From Daejeonella rubra (GTDB lineage: Bacteria; Bacteroidota; Bacteroidia; Sphingobacteriales; Sphingobacteriaceae), in NCBI RefSeq assembly GCF_900103545.1, contig NZ_FNHH01000044.1, forward strand, positions 1 through 17,271: a stretch of DNA of 17,271 nt, written 5' to 3'. The notes below the pieces were generated by a model that saw only the letters and a list, made by a program, of their open reading frames with translations, was not told the origin of the DNA and ran no database searches. The position numbers were made by a program, and so were the translations under genes. This document shows, one piece after another, positions 15,967 through 17,271 of the stretch (position 1 is its first letter; each line of letters starts with the position of its first letter).

Positions 15967-17031
15967 ATGAGATCTAAACTAATATACTTTTCACTTTGTA
16001 CACTTTTCTTATTTGCGCAATGCTCGAATGAGCCTAAAGAAAACAGCAGCTCAGCTTCTACATGGGTAAGTCCGGAGGCCGGGACTTCTGTAAACCTTGG
16101 TGATTCAGTAAATCTGGAGCTTAGTCTGAAGGCTAAGGCTGATTCTGTCGTGTATTTTGCGGATGGAGTCAAATTACAAAAGGCGGCAGGAGAAAAGCCT
16201 GTTAGTGTGCCAACAAATGAACTTCCATTGGGTATTAAATCGATAACTGCAAAGATCTACCGTGGCAATGCGGAGCCTGAAGAGATCAGTACTAATATTG
16301 TAGTGAAATCTACATTGGTTCCTCAAAAATTCAGTTATATAGTTCAGCAGACTTTCAAGCATGATACCAGCTCGTATACACAGGGATTAGAATATCACAA
16401 AGGGTTTTTATATGAAAGTGATGGTTTGTTAGGGGAGTCTAGTCTCCGGAAGACAGATCCTGCTACAGGGAAAGTTTTGCAGGTAACGAAGGTCAGAGAT
16501 GAGATATTCTCAGAGGGAATAACCATTGTGGGCGATAAGATCCTGATGTTGACCTACCAGAATAATCTGAACCTGGAATTTGATTTGAATTCGTTTAAAT
16601 TACTCCGTGAATTTCCGGGCCAGTACCAGAGAGAAGGCTGGGGATTGTGTAATGATGGGAAAGTTATTTACAGTACCAATGGCAGTAATTCAATCTTTAT
16701 TTTGAATAAGGATACCTATATGCAGGAAGGTTCAATTGAAGTTTATGATCAAAATGGACCTGTGAATGAACTTAATGAGCTTGAATTTATTGATGGAAGA
16801 ATTTTTGCGAATATTTATAATTCCAATCGGATAGTTATGATTGATCCTGCCAATGGCCAGGTTACAGGCGAGGTTGATCTTTCAGATCTTTATCCGGATG
16901 CAGACAGAACAATGAAGGATTTTGATGGATTTGTACTCAACGGTATTGCCTGGGATAGCAAAGGGAAGCGTTTGTTTGTTACCGGTAAGAAATGGGATAA
17001 ATTGTTTCAGATTAAATTGAGCCCGCAGTAA
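15967..17031 (+). CDS. Glutamine cyclotransferase (glutaminyl-peptide cyclotransferase), lipoprotein
   Basis: The 354-residue protein begins with a hydrophobic run and a lipobox ending LFAQC (Cys19), so it is a lipid-anchored envelope protein. A serine-rich spacer is followed by an Ig-like or beta-sandwich segment (~30-115), then the glutamine-cyclotransferase beta-propeller. Family motifs seen in the propeller: YTQGLEY, FSEGITIV, STNGSNSIF, LNELEFIDGRIFANIYNSNRIV and LNGIAWDSKGKRLFVTGKKWDKLF. These enzymes turn N-terminal glutamine into pyroglutamate, often on exported proteins. The ATG at 15967 is preferred over TTG at 15946 because it sits directly before the signal sequence. It starts 29 nt after yraN, so it likely belongs to the dnaG transcript. 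The N-terminal extra domain is longer than a minimal cyclotransferase. Confidence 0.9.
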   Translation: MRSKLIYFSLCTLFLFAQCSNEPKENSSSASTWVSPEAGTSVNLGDSVNLELSLKAKADSVVYFADGVKLQKAAGEKPVSVPTNELPLGIKSITAKIYRGNAEPEEISTNIVVKSTLVPQKFSYIVQQTFKHDTSSYTQGLEYHKGFLYESDGLLGESSLRKTDPATGKVLQVTKVRDEIFSEGITIVGDKILMLTYQNNLNLEFDLNSFKLLREFPGQYQREGWGLCNDGKVIYSTNGSNSIFILNKDTYMQEGSIEVYDQNGPVNELNELEFIDGRIFANIYNSNRIVMIDPANGQVTGEVDLSDLYPDADRTMKDFDGFVLNGIAWDSKGKRLFVTGKKWDKLFQIKLSPQ

Positions 17032-17046
17032 GATTGTGTTTGCCTG

Positions 17047-17271
17047 TTATTTCGAATGCCTGCCTGCCGGTAGGTATGAAGGAACAAAGAAAAATTCGTC
17101 AATAAAGTCAGTGCTTTGATCAACAGATTTCTCCACCGCCCAAGGGTAACTTTCAATTAAAATATAGCTAGGGTGTTCGTATTCTAGGTTTAACTTATTT
17201 CCAAATTTAATTTAAAAAAGATTTTCTTCAGGCTGCTCTCTTATAGTTTTCCACATACATTTCCCCTCTTT
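17047..17271 (-). pseudogene. 3' part of an unrecognised minus-strand gene, interrupted
   Basis: Read on the minus strand, 54 sense codons (17211-17050) end at a TAA (17049-17047) and look like real protein, with NLEYEHPSYILIESYPWAVEK followed by DFIDEFFF. Directly upstream in the same frame is a TAA (17214-17212). Beyond it the frame stays open to the window edge (for example MWKTIREQPEENLF). The two blocks are in one frame and read as one protein, so either the stop is a nonsense mutation or the T-rich stretch beside it hides a frameshift; two unrelated pieces are also possible. The C-terminal residues YLPAGRHSK come from the palindromic repeat at 17048-17098, so the natural end is also replaced. 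No family is recognised. Confidence 0.4.
17048..17098. repeat. Palindrome-bearing dispersed repeat (CCTGCCGGTAGG core)
   Basis: The core CCTGCCGGTAGG (17063-17074) is an imperfect palindrome with one mismatch, preceded by GCCTG and flanked by ATTTCGA and GAAGGAAC sequences. This resembles a widespread Bacteroidota repeat whose translation reads YLPAGR on one strand, as it does here on the minus strand. It provides the last codons of the minus-strand remnant at the right edge. Confidence 0.5.

Noticed and set aside
1..17271. CRISPR arrays, tRNA/rRNA genes, prophage, toxin-antitoxin or defence genes
   Set aside because: No regularly spaced repeat-spacer pattern, no recognisable RNA gene and no protein with matching domains was seen on either strand.

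Overview
The window reads as chromosomal DNA of a Bacteroidota bacterium, most likely of the Sphingobacteriales/Pedobacter kind. Three things point there. SecA is long (about 1,100 residues) with the extra N-terminal and DEVD-adjacent segments typical of that phylum. A DUF4369/TlpA-like thioredoxin protein and several Sec or lipoprotein signal peptides carry the phylum's style. Promoter-like boxes match the TTTG / TAnnTTTG form instead of sigma70, starts lack strong Shine-Dalgarno sequences, and intergenic DNA holds palindromic repeats familiar from these genomes. Most of the content is housekeeping. I found no phage, CRISPR, toxin-antitoxin or defence system, and no rRNA or tRNA gene.

Layout. 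1-91 is an insertion-sequence end (three tandem copies of a ~22-bp unit, IS21-like) that replaces the 3' end of a minus-strand lipoprotein gene. That gene follows a minus-strand secreted serine beta-lactamase-like hydrolase (709-2217). A lone minus-strand galactokinase gene (galK, 2430-3602) comes next, then a ~650-bp gene-free stretch with a strong hairpin. A plus-strand DUF4369/thioredoxin-fold protein (4254-5399) converges on purD (5403-6698, minus) with only 3 bp between their stops.

The 6699-7552 intergenic region holds several unrelated palindromic repeats followed by a structured leader of secA. Plus strand from 7553: secA, a SPOR-domain protein, an M20 amidohydrolase and a secreted protein of unknown function, packed with gaps of 4, -1 and 33 nt, so probably one transcript. 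After a 232-bp gap with a good Bacteroidota-type promoter comes dnaG (TTG start), overlapped by 1 nt by a YraN-family gene and followed by a glutamine-cyclotransferase lipoprotein. The right edge carries the broken 3' end of an unrecognised minus-strand gene whose last codons are made of a palindromic repeat.

Functionally the window combines protein export (SecA), envelope proteins (SPOR protein, lipoproteins, thioredoxin protein, cyclotransferase), DNA replication priming (DnaG), purine synthesis (PurD) and galactose use (GalK). The clearest points of interest are the two gene ends rewritten by mobile or repeat DNA, the repeat cluster and folded leader before secA, and a conserved-looking secreted protein of unknown function in the secA transcript.
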